Positions 11,161 to 22,449 of a stretch of 64,000 nt of DNA are shown piece by piece. Position 1 is the first letter of the stretch. Every line of letters begins with the position of its first letter. Source of the DNA: Panax quinquefolius (Eukaryota > Streptophyta > Magnoliopsida > Apiales > Araliaceae); assembly GCA_020205615.1 (NCBI GenBank), contig CM035152.1, forward strand, positions 117,216,043 through 117,280,042, given 5' to 3'. Position numbers and translations under genes: made by a program. The notes beneath the pieces were generated by a model, which searched no databases, was not told the origin of the DNA, and saw only the letters and a list, made by a program, of their open reading frames with translations.

Positions 11161-12246
11161 GTCATTCCATTGGTTTGGGGTAAGGTTTGAACCAATCTTG
11201 ATTAAATTAGGGCTTTTTAAAGTTCCGAGATTAAAAGAGGTGGTTTGATCAAGGTTGGGTTTAGGTTTGTCTTCGACCCATTCTTTAATCTACTGAGGTA
11301 TCTCAATGTCCTCTTGTACTTCCATCAAGTCTGAGTCCAACTGTTCATCAAAGTTACAGTCCTTATGGAGAAAAGGCACCTCATCGCAGAAATACAGTAC
11401 ATCTAAATTCAGAGTCCTGAAACAAAATATGCTTTCACTTAATATATGAAACTGTTTAATCATACAATGTGTTAGCATGTACTGATAAAATAACTACTAA
11501 TATTGTACAAAAAAGTAAGAAATTAAAGTTATCTATAGGGTAGATGGAATTTCTACCCATTTTACCCTCATCGACCAATGTATGGAGTGCTGCTCCAATT
11601 GTCGAGGGTAAAGTCCTGATGGACTGCAGTGATAGAGGAGCTATCATCGTCCTCCTTCTCTCAAATGATGACCATAACATCTGGGCAATCATCGTCTGGG
11701 GTGTATCTGTTTGTATGCTCATCATGGACAATAATACGTATGCCTGACATCATCAAGGCGATGTCATGTTTACGTTTTCATTCCCTCTCATCCACTTCGG
11801 GATCAGGAATCAGGAACTCTTTTGCTTTAACTGGTACTGGTTTTGGAAATAGCATAGCCATAATATGGGCTGCCACCTTTATCAGAGACTGTATAGGCTA
11901 AGGAGTTGCAGGTGGAGATAATCACCGTGTGGCGGGAGCTTGAGGAATCTGATTGTGCTTGTGAGGATTCCTATGACTAGAACATGAAGAATAGTCTAGT
12001 CCGGCTATCCCAGTTTGATTGGACATTTGAATTGGGTGCTTAATACGTACCCTGATGATTTTTACACAGCCCTTGTCCAGGCTGATGACCCAGTGACATC
12101 ATTTCTTGTGTAGCGACCATCACTACAATAGAAATCTTGGGTACGGGAAGTGGCGCTCCAATAGGATGGTATTGCGTGTTGCTCACTTCAAAAGTACGAA
12201 AATTGGCCTGCTCAACTTCTGAATTAAAGCTGATGAGTGGTATGTC
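11161..12246 (-). pseudogene. Protease-RT spacer (O1)
   Basis: About 1.1 kb between protease and RT. A minus-strand stretch at 11290-11478 ends VQEDIEIPQ, acidic and similar in kind to the low-complexity linker before RT in Tat/Ogre elements. No domain is recognised. Several short open stretches here on either strand look like chance. Confidence 0.5.
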
Positions 12247-12816
12247 TCATTGTTCAGGACATTCCGGCTCAGCATTGACAGTTACTAGGCTATTGTTGAC
12301 AATGTATTTAAGTTGTTGATGAAGTGTAGAAGGGATGGCTACAGCCATGTGGATCCATGGTCTCCCCAATAACAGGTTGTATCCTGAATCAATCTTAAGG
12401 ACGTGAAAAGATACACAAAATGTATGAGGACCAATTTCAATTGGCAGCTCAATCTCTCCAACAGAATTTCGTCGGGATGCATCAAAAGCTTTGATAACCG
12501 TATGGCTACTTCTGATCCGTTTGAGATTGACGTTCATCTTCACCAAAGTGATATAAGGACAGATATTCAGAGACGAACCTCCATCTATCAAAACTCCAGC
12601 TAACATATACCTGAAGGACAAAACTATAATGTGCAATGGCTTGCAATGACTGGTCCTTTCAGGCGGTATATCATCATCAGTGAAAGATATCACATTGTTG
12701 TTAAAAATGTGATCAACTAGATGTTGAAATTTTTCCACATCCACTGATTTCGGTAAGTAGGCTTCTTCCAAAACCTTCAATAAGATCTTCCTGTGATCCT
12801 CAAAAAAGAAAACCAA
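12247..12816 (-). pseudogene. Aspartic protease, open 189 codons (O1)
   Basis: Retroviral-type protease that cuts Gag-Pol. The minus strand reads one frame with a leading helix-rich part, then DDDIPPERTSHCKPLHI, then the active site MLAGVLIDGGSSLNI near residue 80, and later YNLLLGRPWIH, the second conserved motif. The active site is D-G-G-S-S instead of the common D-T-G; I recall similar forms in Tat-lineage proteases, so this need not be a loss. The frame has no in-frame upstream connection to gag, and it ends at a stop before the RT spacer. Confidence 0.8.
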
Positions 12817-14147
12817 GTCTAGTATTGAGATTTGATATGGAGTTTCTCATAAGCTTAGAACCACTTTGGCTTAATTATGGCCCATAGTTTGGAGGAATTT
12901 CACAATCTTCTCCATGGGAATCTTCCCCTTTGCTTTTATGGTAGGCTTCATCATCCTCTGAGGAAGATAAAGTGGATTTTCCTTCGACACTATAGCAGTA
13001 GTATGAGACGTGGATCCTTCAGCTTCTCCATAATTCCATGGTACTTTGTGTAGGTTGACAATAGGATACTATGGTCTGAAGGGTAAAGAAATTTTCTCTG
13101 GTGCAGCCACTTTCAAAGGATTATCAGATCCTTTGAGTTGAATTGCTTGTATTGTGAATGGTTTGACAGTCTTATCAGCCTCAGTGGATATAACTGCTAC
13201 TAATCCCTTCCATTTGGTAGGACATGTATTCCCACTCTCGAGTAGCATAATGTCATTGTCTGCCAACTGCAAGACACCACTGTCAATTAGATTCCGAATA
13301 AGGTGGTGGTGTTCCAAACATTCTTCTATGTTGTGACCGCGAGAATGTGAATGATATTGACATACTCCATTAGAGTTGAACCATCTTGAACGAGGATTAA
13401 TTGGAGGTAGAAGGGAGGTGATTCTTCCTTCATTGATTAGCATCTAAAATATCTCCTCCATAGGTTGGCCCAGGTATGTAAATTCCCTTCTATTGGCAAA
13501 ATCCCTACGGGCATTAGCACTTGCTCTCTTCACAACCTTGTCCTCCAGTGCTTCACTTTCTGAAGGTGATGATGGAGAATTCATAAGAAAATGAAGGAGA
13601 TAGGCATGCTCCTGGCTGACCAACTAGCATGTGACTTGATGTTGATGAATCACTAGTTCTGTTAATTATTCAACTTTCTAAAAAAGAGTTTTCATCTTTC
13701 GTTCCATATCAAATTAAAACTTTGCGTAATCCAATCTGGCAACACCGTCTTTGATGGTCTGGGATGATTCATCATTAAAATTGGAACTCTGTCCACTGCT
13801 CCAACTAATCATACTGACCTCTATCTCTTTGTGTTGAGGAAGATGATTGTCTTGCACATGAGGTTGATCTGGTTTGGTAACCACGATCTCACCGTTGTCT
13901 ATTAAATCTTGGATCTTGTGTTTTTAGGCCCAACAATCTTGAGTATCATGTCCAGATGCCTCAGAATGATAACCACACTTCCGAGTAGCATTAAAACCCC
14001 CTCCCATTAGGGTTGGCTGGTGGAAGAAGATGTGTGATTTTCTTCTAAGTAGTTAGAAGAGCAAGAATATTCTCGAGCGAGTCCCATGAACGTTCGAGGG
14101 CGCTTTACTTCTCCAGGTTTAGGCAATGGAGGGTTTGAAGATTGTTC
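12817..14147 (-). pseudogene. Gag C-terminal part with two zinc-finger-like motifs (O1)
   Basis: This links gag to protease and is full of stops. Two C-x2-H-x5-H-x4-C motifs are visible on the minus strand: one near 13930-13980 (CGYHSEASGHDTQDC) and one in the open stretch 13069-13443 (CQYHSHSRGHNIEEC). Each is followed by a similar helix ending in LID. The pair looks like a duplicated unit that is common to this lineage. O2 at the right edge of the window (63791-64000) matches 12878-13090 of this stretch. Confidence 0.7.
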
Positions 14148-15185
14148 TTAAAAAGGGGAGTAGTTTCTCCTCTGTATAGGCATATTCTGATTGCCTTTTT
14201 GACCTTGTAGTATCAAGGAAACATCCTCCTCTTTCTTTTTATGGACCCTCCGGGGGTTATTTCCATAAGTTCCAGACTGGATGTGTTCAGCAACTGCCTT
14301 AAGAGCGGCTAGGTCTTGAATCTTTCCTGACTTCAACCCCATCTCAGCCATCTCTCCGTGTTTGATCATTTTAAAAAATGGTTTGCCAATACCCGCTAAG
14401 ATTCTCTCATAGAAAGGAGGTTCTTGTATGTCTATGAAAGTCATAACAATTTCTGATTCTGTCATAGAGGGAATAACTTGAGTAGTAAGGCGCCTCCACC
14501 TTTGAGCATACTTTCTGAAAGACTCATTGGACTGGTTCTTGACCTTGGTAATCTGATACCGATCATGAGCCATTTGAGACTGGAAGTTGTACTGAGTAAG
14601 GAAGGCATGAGCTAGCTCTTCCCAGCTATAGATCTTTGAGTTGTCTAATCTGGTATACCATGAACGAGCTTCTCCAATCAGAATCTTCTGGAACAGCTGC
14701 ATTCTGAGCTTGTCGTCCTTTGCATAAGATCTAAGTTCTCCAATGAACACCTTCAAATGTGTGTAAGGATCCCCTAATCCATCAGACCTTTCAAAGTTAG
14801 GGGTTTCAAATTTCTCTGGATAATGAACACTAGGGAATATACAAAGGTCATCATATGAAACACTCATATGTGCTCCAATCCCCTTTAGAGAACGGATGGT
14901 TTCTTCCATTTGAAGGACCTTCTTCATGATATCACCTGTGTCTGGATCTTCTTTGAGATGGGTGTTTTCAGGGTCTTTGTTGGTTGTATCCAACTGAGGT
15001 TCCGGATTTGTTTTATCCAAACCTTGAGTTCCTCCTTGTGTAGAGGATTCTGTATGTGTAGGCATCTTTGAGCCTTGAGTAGACTGATGCAATTCTTTAA
15101 GCAGAACAACTAAATCTCTAATTTGTTTACTTAATCCATTAAATTCTTCTCGAGAAACGGGATTAGACTGGTCAGAAGAAGACAT
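14148..15185 (-). CDS. Gag of O1, open 345 codons
   Basis: Minus-strand frame starting MSSSDQSNPVSREEFNGLSK at 15185. Residues 1-35 include a short helix; 36-95 are low-complexity, Thr/Gln/Asp-rich; about 96-290 hold the retrotransposon gag core, including LFQKILIGEARSWYTRLDNS and the following YSWEELAHAFLTQYNF. The end is basic (RRVHKKKEED, then IQRRNYSPF) and stops at 14148, before the zinc motifs found downstream out of the open frame. The start codon is the first in a frame that is closed just upstream, about 720 bp from the primer site. It is the only long open gene left in O1. Whether it is expressed cannot be told. Confidence 0.75.
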   Translation of the reverse strand: MSSSDQSNPVSREEFNGLSKQIRDLVVLLKELHQSTQGSKMPTHTESSTQGGTQGLDKTNPEPQLDTTNKDPENTHLKEDPDTGDIMKKVLQMEETIRSLKGIGAHMSVSYDDLCIFPSVHYPEKFETPNFERSDGLGDPYTHLKVFIGELRSYAKDDKLRMQLFQKILIGEARSWYTRLDNSKIYSWEELAHAFLTQYNFQSQMAHDRYQITKVKNQSNESFRKYAQRWRRLTTQVIPSMTESEIVMTFIDIQEPPFYERILAGIGKPFFKMIKHGEMAEMGLKSGKIQDLAALKAVAEHIQSGTYGNNPRRVHKKKEEDVSLILQGQKGNQNMPIQRRNYSPF

Positions 15186-15907
15186 GATTGGCTGTAGGCT
15201 CGTGGCCTTTTTGGATTTTGAGCGGGTAACAGGCCCAATCGTTTCCCTACAAAAAAATTATTTAGTTTAGTCTTAGGGATAATGTAAATGTTTACATGCT
15301 ATGTGAGGTATCCGTGTTAGGAATATTATCCTGCAAAATGGATGTTAGATGTTTTGTAATACAGGATAGCATGGTAATATGCATGTGCACATATTTCTTC
15401 ATATTTTCCATTACGATGAAATGATATTTACAAGTAAATGCTTTTACAAGTAATCGAAAATAGAAAGCATGAAGAGACTTTCCTCCGCGTTAGGTTTATC
15501 AGAGGATGACCTATCTTAGTTTTACTCTCGCGACTTTTTGGCATGAAGATTCCTAGATCATGTCAATCTACTTGACAAGAAGTTAATCCGGTCTTTCGAC
15601 TAGAGCGAATCTGGGTGGTGCCTTTCTTAAGACGCTTTGGAATTAGTCTTCCTACGAGTCCAATAATCAAACACCGACAAGATAGCATCCTAGTGGAGGA
15701 ACCACACAACATACATTCACATACAACGTGTCTCACCATTTATGAAAAATGATGACATATGCGAAGCACTAATATCACAGATAGATATTTTGCAGTGCAG
15801 TAATTAAATGCATTCGTACACATTCATCATAAATGTGAATGCAATATTCACACACAAGCATATAACAGTTTTGAAAAGCTTGTAGTAGCGGCTTAAGTTC
15901 TCTTACT
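15186..15907 (-). other. 5' leader of O1
   Basis: Untranslated stretch between primer site and gag on the minus strand. Ogre elements proper often carry an extra ORF here; none is visible in this copy. No repeats or other features seen. Confidence 0.6.
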
Positions 15908-15929
15908 GGAGTCCCCAGCAGAGTCGCCA
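15908..15929 (-). other. Primer binding site, tRNA-Arg type (O1)
   Basis: Minus strand TGGCGACTCTGCTGGGGA followed by CTCC, two bases from the LTR end. This is the primer site form known for Ogre/Tat elements, complementary to tRNA-Arg. Confidence 0.85.
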
Positions 15930-16272
15930 CCTGTTGACGTCGGAATTTTTATTTGTCCCTTTTTTGTTTTTGTTCTTTGGTGTTCTCATTTTATGTGAGA
16001 TTTGTTTGAAAAAACAAGTGAAAAAGGTCCGACATGTATATGTCGACGATTTGACTGTAAGAGTCGCCAATTGGTGTTTTTAACTGGTTGCACCAACACA
16101 ATCGAGGAAAGGTTTGAACATTGACCCAGTGATTTGACACTGGTAAATGGGTCTGTGAAACAGAGATTCATTTGGGTTCGGGGGCTTGATTATGCGGAGG
16201 GAATGAGTTAGGCACCCCCTGACATCCGTGTTACCATGGTGACCGCCACTTTTCAAGAAACTATTATGTGAA

Positions 16273-16293
16273 TGTGTGTGTGTGTGTGTGTGT
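16273..16293. repeat. (TG)n microsatellite
   Basis: About ten TG units in LTR O1. Confidence 0.95.
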
Positions 16294-16714
16294 TTATGTG
16301 GATCAATGTGCAATTTATTTAGAAGTAGTGCGGGGCCTCGTTCGCACCTATATACAAAGGGTTTGAAATTATATGAAAAATTCATTTTTAAACATGATAT
16401 AGCAGTAAGGTTTTGTAAAAGAGGTTTTTCAAACCCTGTGTTCAATAGTAATTGAGACCTTTTCATACTTCCATTTTATTATTAAATGTTCGGCTTGATT
16501 GCTTTTATTTTCGAGATGCGAAGCATCTTCAAGAAAATAATATATAGTACTGTCGAACTCCTCATTGGCATGAAATCCATCTAAAGAAAATTCAAACACT
16601 GTAAATAATTTACAAGCTACTTACAGGTGAAAATGTCCATCACGGGAACCTAATCTAGATTCAGTGGACTAAATCTGTGATCACATGATTCCTAGGCTCA
16701 CATGATACTGCAGT

Positions 16715-16754
16715 TTATATGAAAAGCAGTAAACAATTATATATATAAAAGCTG

Positions 16755-16794
<40 letters not shown>

Positions 16795-17094
16795 CATGAT
16801 CAACCACCACGAAGCACCTCCATGATCGGAAAATGTAAATATATAAAAGCGGTAAATATATATATAGAGACATGATGAACCACCACGAAGCACCTCCATG
16901 GGGATAAGAAATGTAAATAAAGCAATAAATACGATCAACCGTCACAAAGTAAACTCCAGGCGGGACTAAATGTAAAGAAAGTAGTAAAAACGATCAACCG
17001 CCACGAGGTAAACTCTAGGCAGGACGGAATATAAATAAAGCAGTAAAAAGACCACAAAGTAAACTCATGGATTTAATATCCGCTGCGTTTACTG

Positions 17095-17126
<32 letters not shown>
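16715..17126 (-). repeat. Tandem array of about 60-75 bp with (AT)n runs, LTR O1
   Basis: Four to five units that each contain GATCAACCACCACGAAGCAC or a variant, then CTCCATGG/CTCCAGGCGGGA, then TGTAAATA..AGCAGTAAA. Units start near 16794, 16869, 16930, 16990 and 17047. The left part is interrupted by (AT)n at 16759-16790, and the array ends in (TA)n at 17099-17126. Open stretches rich in Tyr/Ile across it come from the (AT)n runs. Confidence 0.8.
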
Positions 17127-17538
17127 CAAAGCAATTAAATGCTCCAGACATAAGTCTAGGCTCAATCGAGGCATAACTCGATAATGTTAGTCCATATATA
17201 TAAATATATACATATATAAGTATATATATACAAACAGAAATGAAAACCACAGACCGAAGTCCGGGCATACACACACAACACGACTCTTAATGTGAAGAAT
17301 AATGTGTGCTAAGATGAAGTTAAAGGCTTTATAGAGTGTAAGAGGGCTTACAGTTGGCTACCAAAGAAGACTTCTATGACTCTAAGTGGATGAACACTCA
17401 GCTCCCGCCGATAAAAATATAGTTATATGTGAGCTAACAAGTGTTTGAAATGAGAAAGCACTCAATATGGGGTGTGTACAGAGTAAATTTGATAAGGCTT
17501 CCTCGCCTTTTCCTCTTGAATTATGGCCACCCCAAGCT

Positions 17539-17550
17539 CTATATTTATAG
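17539..17550 (-). promoter_or_regulatory. TATA box of LTR O1
   Basis: Minus strand CTATAAATATAG in otherwise mixed sequence, at a position that would leave about 0.8 kb of U3. Confidence 0.5.
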
Positions 17551-17936
17551 ATCTGCGGCTTCCCGGGGTTCCCCAGGCTCCACGGGTCCCATCGTCTCGA
17601 AGCACATGGACTCGTGCTCTATGATGTCTGTTCGAACTTGCAGAACTTCAATCTGAGCATCCGATTGAGGTGTACAATACCTTTTTTGGACCTCCATTGT
17701 CGAAAGTTAGGCAATGACATGGGATTAGAGATTGTACGAAGTCAGGAAGAGGGGACCATGCCTATGGTCTTCAAGCTTCAAATTATATCTAGTGTGCTGC
17801 CCTTGTGTAATAGTCACTTGGGATTGGAACTCATTGGCTTTCGTGGGACATTGTTGTGTAGAAATGTATGTATGAGATGTTGAGACGACGCGATGTGGGA
17901 TTGAGGTTGAAAGATGACAATTTTTCCCCTCACTTG

Positions 17937-18305
17937 GGTTATCTCCAGTTTGGGCTGATAAAGCAGACGTTGCTCAAGGTTATCTTTGAGATTGGACTGC
18001 TGTAAGTTTTTGAAATCCTCAAGGTCATCTTTTAAGTGTGCATGTCTTCCTGGTGTTATCTCCGGGTCTTTGGAATGAGTGCCTCGACGGGAGTTCCGAG
18101 GTTGAAGCTGATTGAATGCATTTGAAACAAGCATTTCTGGGGTTATCGTCGGAACTACAACGGCATTCCTTAGGGTTATCTCCAAGGATGAAACTCGGAG
18201 TTATCTCCGAGGTTGGAACTGATACTCCCGGTGTGTGTTCCGGGATTGAGACTGAACTTCCGGTGGTATCCAGAATGGATATGAGCTGTCTTCCAGGGTT
18301 AGCTC
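17937..18305 (-). repeat. Scattered GTTATCTCC motif upstream of the O1 promoter
   Basis: On the plus strand GGGTTATCTCCAG and close forms occur near 17937, 17977, 18052, 18135, 18172 and 18198, with weaker forms at 18022 and 18295. Spacing 25-85 bp. In the element's direction the motif is GGAGATAACC, located in U3 upstream of the TATA box. Confidence 0.6.
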
Positions 18306-18370
18306 TGTAAGATGAATTTGCCCTCCTGCAATGTTAGTAACAGGTGTGTAGAAAATTTCGAGTGTCTATA

Positions 18371-18932
18371 GCGATAAAGTCATATTGTTCTGCTCCAATT
18401 TTATGAATTCCAAATCCTTCATGTGACGAATACTTTCTAGAAAGTACTTATCATTGAATAATTCTTGAAACCTCTCCCAAGACATCTTAAGTGCGGACAG
18501 ATGAGTAAATTTTACAGATTCCCACTACTAATTTGCCTCTCCGCGCATCATAATGGTGGCGAATGGAACCTTTTGCGCTTCAGTTCATCCTAAGACATTA
18601 AATATCTTGGTAATCTGCTTAATCCATGTCTCTGCCTTTAGTGTCTCTGGCTTTCCCAAAAACTCCGGTGGTCCCAACTCCTTGAATTATTTAGCAGTGA
18701 CAAGTCATGAGTTACCATTGTTTTTACCTTCATTTTGAACAGGAGTCTCTCTCGTCTTGTTTTGCATGAATTGTAAAAAGATCCTAAACATCCCATCGTT
18801 CATCATTTGGTCGGTGTTGTTGTTTACATGAGGATTATTTCCTTCTTGATGCACATTATACTGGTTGTTAATTGTCGATGTCACAATGGTCGCATGTGCT
18901 CCATTGCTCATCTCAAAATTTTCAAATGTCAT
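18371..18932 (-). pseudogene. Gag N-terminal half (element F)
   Basis: Start taken at 18932 (minus strand MTFENFEMSNGAHATIVTS), aligned with the starts of A and C. The open stretch 18705-18932 contains the NNTDQMMNDGMFRIFLQFMQ segment shared with A and C. Left of 18700 the frame breaks but similarity continues through the gag core down to 18371. The zinc knuckle and all of pol are absent downstream. Confidence 0.8.
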
Positions 18933-19116
18933 TCTCAAATACTGCCACAAAACAAGGGTTAAATAAAAAAATTCACATGCCACATATTAACCCTATATTC
19001 TGACCGACCAATAACAAATAACAAATAAGCTTAGGTAGGACACACTAGCGAAGGATTTACTCGTCACTTGCTTCCTAGTTCTAACCCCAGATCTACATTA
19101 GAGATCATATCCCTAA

Positions 19117-19130
19117 GCTCTGATACCAAC
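19117..19130 (-). other. Primer binding site, tRNA-iMet type (F)
   Basis: Minus strand TTGGTATCAGAGCT, a match to the 3' end complement of initiator tRNA-Met, three bases from the LTR end. Confidence 0.85.
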
Positions 19131-19680
19131 TATGACGCCCCCCCAAAATAGGTCCACACAATCCATTCTAACTCGCCAAATATATGGTACATAAACCAAA
19201 TACAAACTTTATTAATACAATTGTCGTGCAAAATACGACAACACATATGATGTGAGTTTTAGTACAAATATTGTCTTATAGACAATATCCAAACTCAAAT
19301 AAATTCCTCATTACAACTATTGATACAATATTTTAAAAAATAGTGAGGACTGCTAATAATTGTCTTGAATCATCACTCCACACCCCGACTAGTACCAACT
19401 ATATTATCGCTTCCTAATAAGAAAAATGGAACAAAAAGGAAAAGGATGATCTCAACTAGCCCAATAAAGAATATTCTGACTAATATAATGCAAAATAAAT
19501 TATCCTTAGTTCTCAATAGGGAAAAATCTGATAGAATACAATAGACAACAAGTTTTAGATTAATAATTGCAGCGAAAACAATAATCCATTAGAAGAGTCA
19601 AATAGAGCATGATATCTATTATCTTCTATGATTTAAAAGTCCATTAATATTTTATCCCTATAACATCATTAATTCTTCGT

Positions 19681-20905
19681 TGATTCTTGCTTCTGGAATA
19701 ACACCTTCTTATACTTTCTTCTTCATACGCATCAGCTACGGGTCTGTAGCTTGAGCAGCTTTAACTTTATCGATTAAAGTCGGTTCCACTCGTATATTTG
19801 ACATCATCATGTGGGTACTTGGAGTCTTTAACTCCATCTTCATCCTTTGTAAGTCATATAAAATGGGTCTTTGTGTTAACAACATCGCACTCGTACCCGC
19901 ATAAGATCTTATACTCAACGCGTCAGCTACCACGTTCGCTTTTCCAAGATTTTATTGAATGGTATGATCGTAATCTTTCAACAGTTCGAGCTAGAGTCGT
20001 TGCCGCATGTTGAGTTCCTTTTGGGTGAAGAAATATTTGAGGCTTTTATGATATGTATAGATCTCCACTTTCTCCCTATATAGGTAGTGCCTCCAGATCT
20101 TTAGTGCGAAAATGACTACTGCCACTAGAACATGAGTAGAATATTTCCTCTCATATTCTTTGAGTTGTCTTGAGGCATAGGCTATGACTTTCCCATATTG
20201 CATGAGAACACATCCTAAACCACAGCCTGAAGCATCGTTATAGGTGACAAATCCCTCTAACCCTAATGGTATTGTTAGAACATGTGCTGAAATGAGTTTC
20301 ATCTTGAGTTCTTTGAAGCACTTCTCAAATTCCTCGCTCCATTCAAATTTTGTATCTTTTCGAGTTAGCTGAGTTAAAGGAGTAGCGATTCAAGAAAATC
20401 CTTCCACGAATCTTTGATAATAACCAATTAAGCTCAAATAGCTATGTACTTCGGTTACTGACTTAGATTGCTCCCAACTTTGTATTACTTCAATCTTTGT
20501 CGGGTCAACTGATATTTCATACTTCGATATCACGTGCCCAAGTAATTCTACTTCCTCAAGCCAGAACTCACATTTCTTTAACTTGGCGTATAGCTTATTT
20601 TCATGAAGTTTTTGGAGTATCAGCCTCAAGTCTTACTTATGATCTACACGACTTTTGGAATAGATGAGGATGTCATCAATAAAGATAACCACAAAACGAT
20701 CCAAATATTCCTTGAATACTTGGTTCATCATATCTATGAAGGCCGCAGAAGCATTAGTCAATCCAAAAGACATAACTAGGAATTCGTAATGTCTGTATCG
20801 AGTTCTGAAAGAAGTCTTTAGAATGTCATTAAATTTAATCTTTAACTGATGATATCCGGAATGAAGATCAATCTTTGAGAAAAATAAAGCACCTTGCGCA
20901 ATCCT
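19681..20905 (-). pseudogene. RT-RNase H segment inside LTR F
   Basis: The minus strand from 20905 leftward reads [16 protein letters not shown], then [16 protein letters not shown] (RT active site, both aspartates kept), the RT thumb (20390-20629), RNase H (19991-20302, [20 protein letters not shown] and [12 protein letters not shown]), and the start of the integrase lead-in (MVADALSIRSYAG at 19736-19933). It is the same strand and family as element C (48800-50060). There are frame breaks near 20632, 20340 and 19950. One open stretch (20633-21058) runs from LTR sequence into RT. Confidence 0.85.
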
Positions 20906-20959
20906 TAAAAAATTTCTAACCATTTCAGGAATTATAGAAGCAATACTTACCATAGTAAG

Positions 20960-21095
20960 TTTAAATTTAAGAATATGAGATGAAATAACATCGCTTACGA
21001 AATATAGAGTATGAAACAAAATGATATCCCTTACGAGTATGGCAGGAAATAATATCATTTACGAGTATTGAAAGAAAATAATATACTTTACAAAA
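20960..21095 (-). repeat. About 30-bp imperfect repeats in LTR F
   Basis: Four units of the form GAGTATG-(A/G)AAGAAAATAATATC-xTTAC on the plus strand, downstream of the TATA box in transcription order. LTR C has a similar short array at 62460-62570. Confidence 0.6.
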
Positions 21096-21276
21096 AAAAA
21101 AAACCTTTACCATAGTATAAAAATAGTTCTGACTGGAATAACGGAGATTATGTTGAGAAAATCTTGCACTGTTATCAACACTCAAAATATCCTTATACTC
21201 ACAAGAAATACGTTCAATATTATAGAGAGAGAATTTTCTTATTCTGGTGTGAGTTTCATTGTTTAACTAAGCAAAC

Positions 21277-21284
21277 TATTTATA
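21277..21284 (-). promoter_or_regulatory. TATA box of LTR F
   Basis: Minus strand TATAAATA followed by GTTTGCTTAG; same position in the LTR as in A and C. Confidence 0.6.
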
Positions 21285-21569
21285 GAAAAATGCTAGCACA
21301 CAAGAATTGACAAAATTTATACGCACATTAGTTTTTGAAAATAATGCAGCACACACCTTTTGATAAAGAGAGTTCAAATTAAAAATGAGGACTCCCTCAT
21401 TTATTTCATATGTTTAAAAAGTTAAACAATTATTAAAAAGAAATCCAAATTCAATTTACTCTCTTCCACTTCATTTTATTCTTATACCATAAATTTATTA
21501 TAATAATATTACTATTTAAATTATAAAATTATACAATTGTATTATCACATTATGTTATTATAATGTAAT

Positions 21570-21645
21570 ATTATAATAATATATAAATATATTATCGGAG
21601 AAGATAATTATAATAATATATAAATATATTATCCGAGAAGATAAT
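21570..21645. repeat. 39-bp direct duplication in LTR F
   Basis: The block starting TTATAATAATATATAAATAT and ending GAGAAGATAA occurs twice in tandem, differing at one base (CGG versus CCG). Confidence 0.9.
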
Positions 21646-22449
21646 TATGGTTTCATAGAAAAATATAACAAACTTTCAACAAATGTCTCATTCTTAAATT
21701 TCTACATTTATATCAAAATTGAAGAAATATTTACTTACCAAATTCATCAATTATTCACAATTCTTCAATAATTATTTCTAATTAATATTATAGATTCACA
21801 ATACTTACAACCAGATCGTTCCCAAGAAAGAGGGAGCTTTCCGATAATGATTTTTTTCTTACTGGCACGCAATTATATAACCTAACCCATTTACTCGATA
21901 AAACTTTCTAGATATTATCAATAATGCTATCTAATAATATCATTTCAATAATATTCGTTACTTTGTCGTGACAATCAATAATGCAAAATACTATTCAATT
22001 ATCACTATAGCAATTATTGCATCAATAATATTAAAGACTGCAATTTTTACTGTATCAATTATTGAGTGACTTCTTACGTAAGAATCAATAATCGTAGATA
22101 TTGGTAATATCGTGTGTGCGCATATTCATTTTTTATCACCGGTATTTCAAACGATTTAACGGTAAAAGTTTTGTTGTTATTTTTATAAAATAGTTATTTC
22201 AATTATTCCGTTATGTTATCCTCCAATGATTGCGCCGTCGTACGGATATTCCTCGAAAAAAAAAAAAGAATATCCCCCGACCAAAACGAATATTTCTCGA
22301 CAAAACGAATATTTTATGACCACTTGCTTACTTCGCAAAATTTGTATATTTCACCCATAACTAAAGTATTATATCAAATCAACACCTTATTATCTAAAAT
22401 AATAATTAGAGAAATTAAATATTTATTCATAAAAAGTCGGGGTCTTACA

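Larger units (their letters stand above)
8488..18370 (-). mobile_element. Element O1, Tat/Ogre-lineage Ty3/gypsy
   Basis: Minus-strand order from right to left: LTR, tRNA-Arg-type primer site, leader, gag, protease, RT, RNase H, a second plant-type RNase H, integrase. The second RNase H and the tRNA-Arg primer are hallmarks of the Tat/Ogre lineage. The element stops inside integrase at 8488, where LTR B is inserted; the remaining integrase and 3' LTR are not in the window. Gag is still open for 345 codons; the rest is broken. Confidence 0.85.
15932..18370 (-). repeat. 5' LTR of O1
   Basis: On the plus strand it starts TGTTGACGTCGGAATTTTTA beside the primer site. The far end is not certain: similarity to Tekay gag begins at about 18371, and no clear CA end can be fixed, so the LTR may be cut there. 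About 2.4 kb. It contains a (TG)n run, two long (AT)n runs, a tandem array of about 70 bp (16715-17095), a TATA box (17539-17550) and a scattered GTTATCTCC motif near the promoter (17937-18305). No gene seen. Confidence 0.75.
18371..22449 (-). mobile_element. Element F, truncated Tekay-like Ty3/gypsy
   Basis: Minus-strand gag N-terminal half, primer site and 5' LTR are present; everything downstream of mid-gag is missing, the sequence changing to LTR O1 at about 18371. The right end is a clean LTR terminus at 22449, followed by a Ty1/copia LTR (K), so F was inserted in K. The LTR is unusual: it contains a piece of pol (19681-20905). Confidence 0.8.
19133..22449 (-). repeat. 5' LTR of element F, with internal pol segment
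   Basis: Plus-strand start TGACGCCCCCCCAAAATAGG and end GGGTCTTACA match the Tekay LTR family here. Total 3317 bp, of which about 1225 bp (19681-20905) is pol, so the true LTR part is about 2.1 kb. LTR sequence equivalent to roughly 61740-62470 of LTR C is missing and the pol piece sits in its place. TATA box at 21277-21284, repeats at 20960-21095, and a 39-bp direct duplication at 21570-21645. Confidence 0.8.

Noticed and set aside
16681..16945. Tyr/Ile-rich minus-strand frames that look like membrane proteins
   Set aside because: They are translations of (AT)n runs and tandem repeats in LTR O1.
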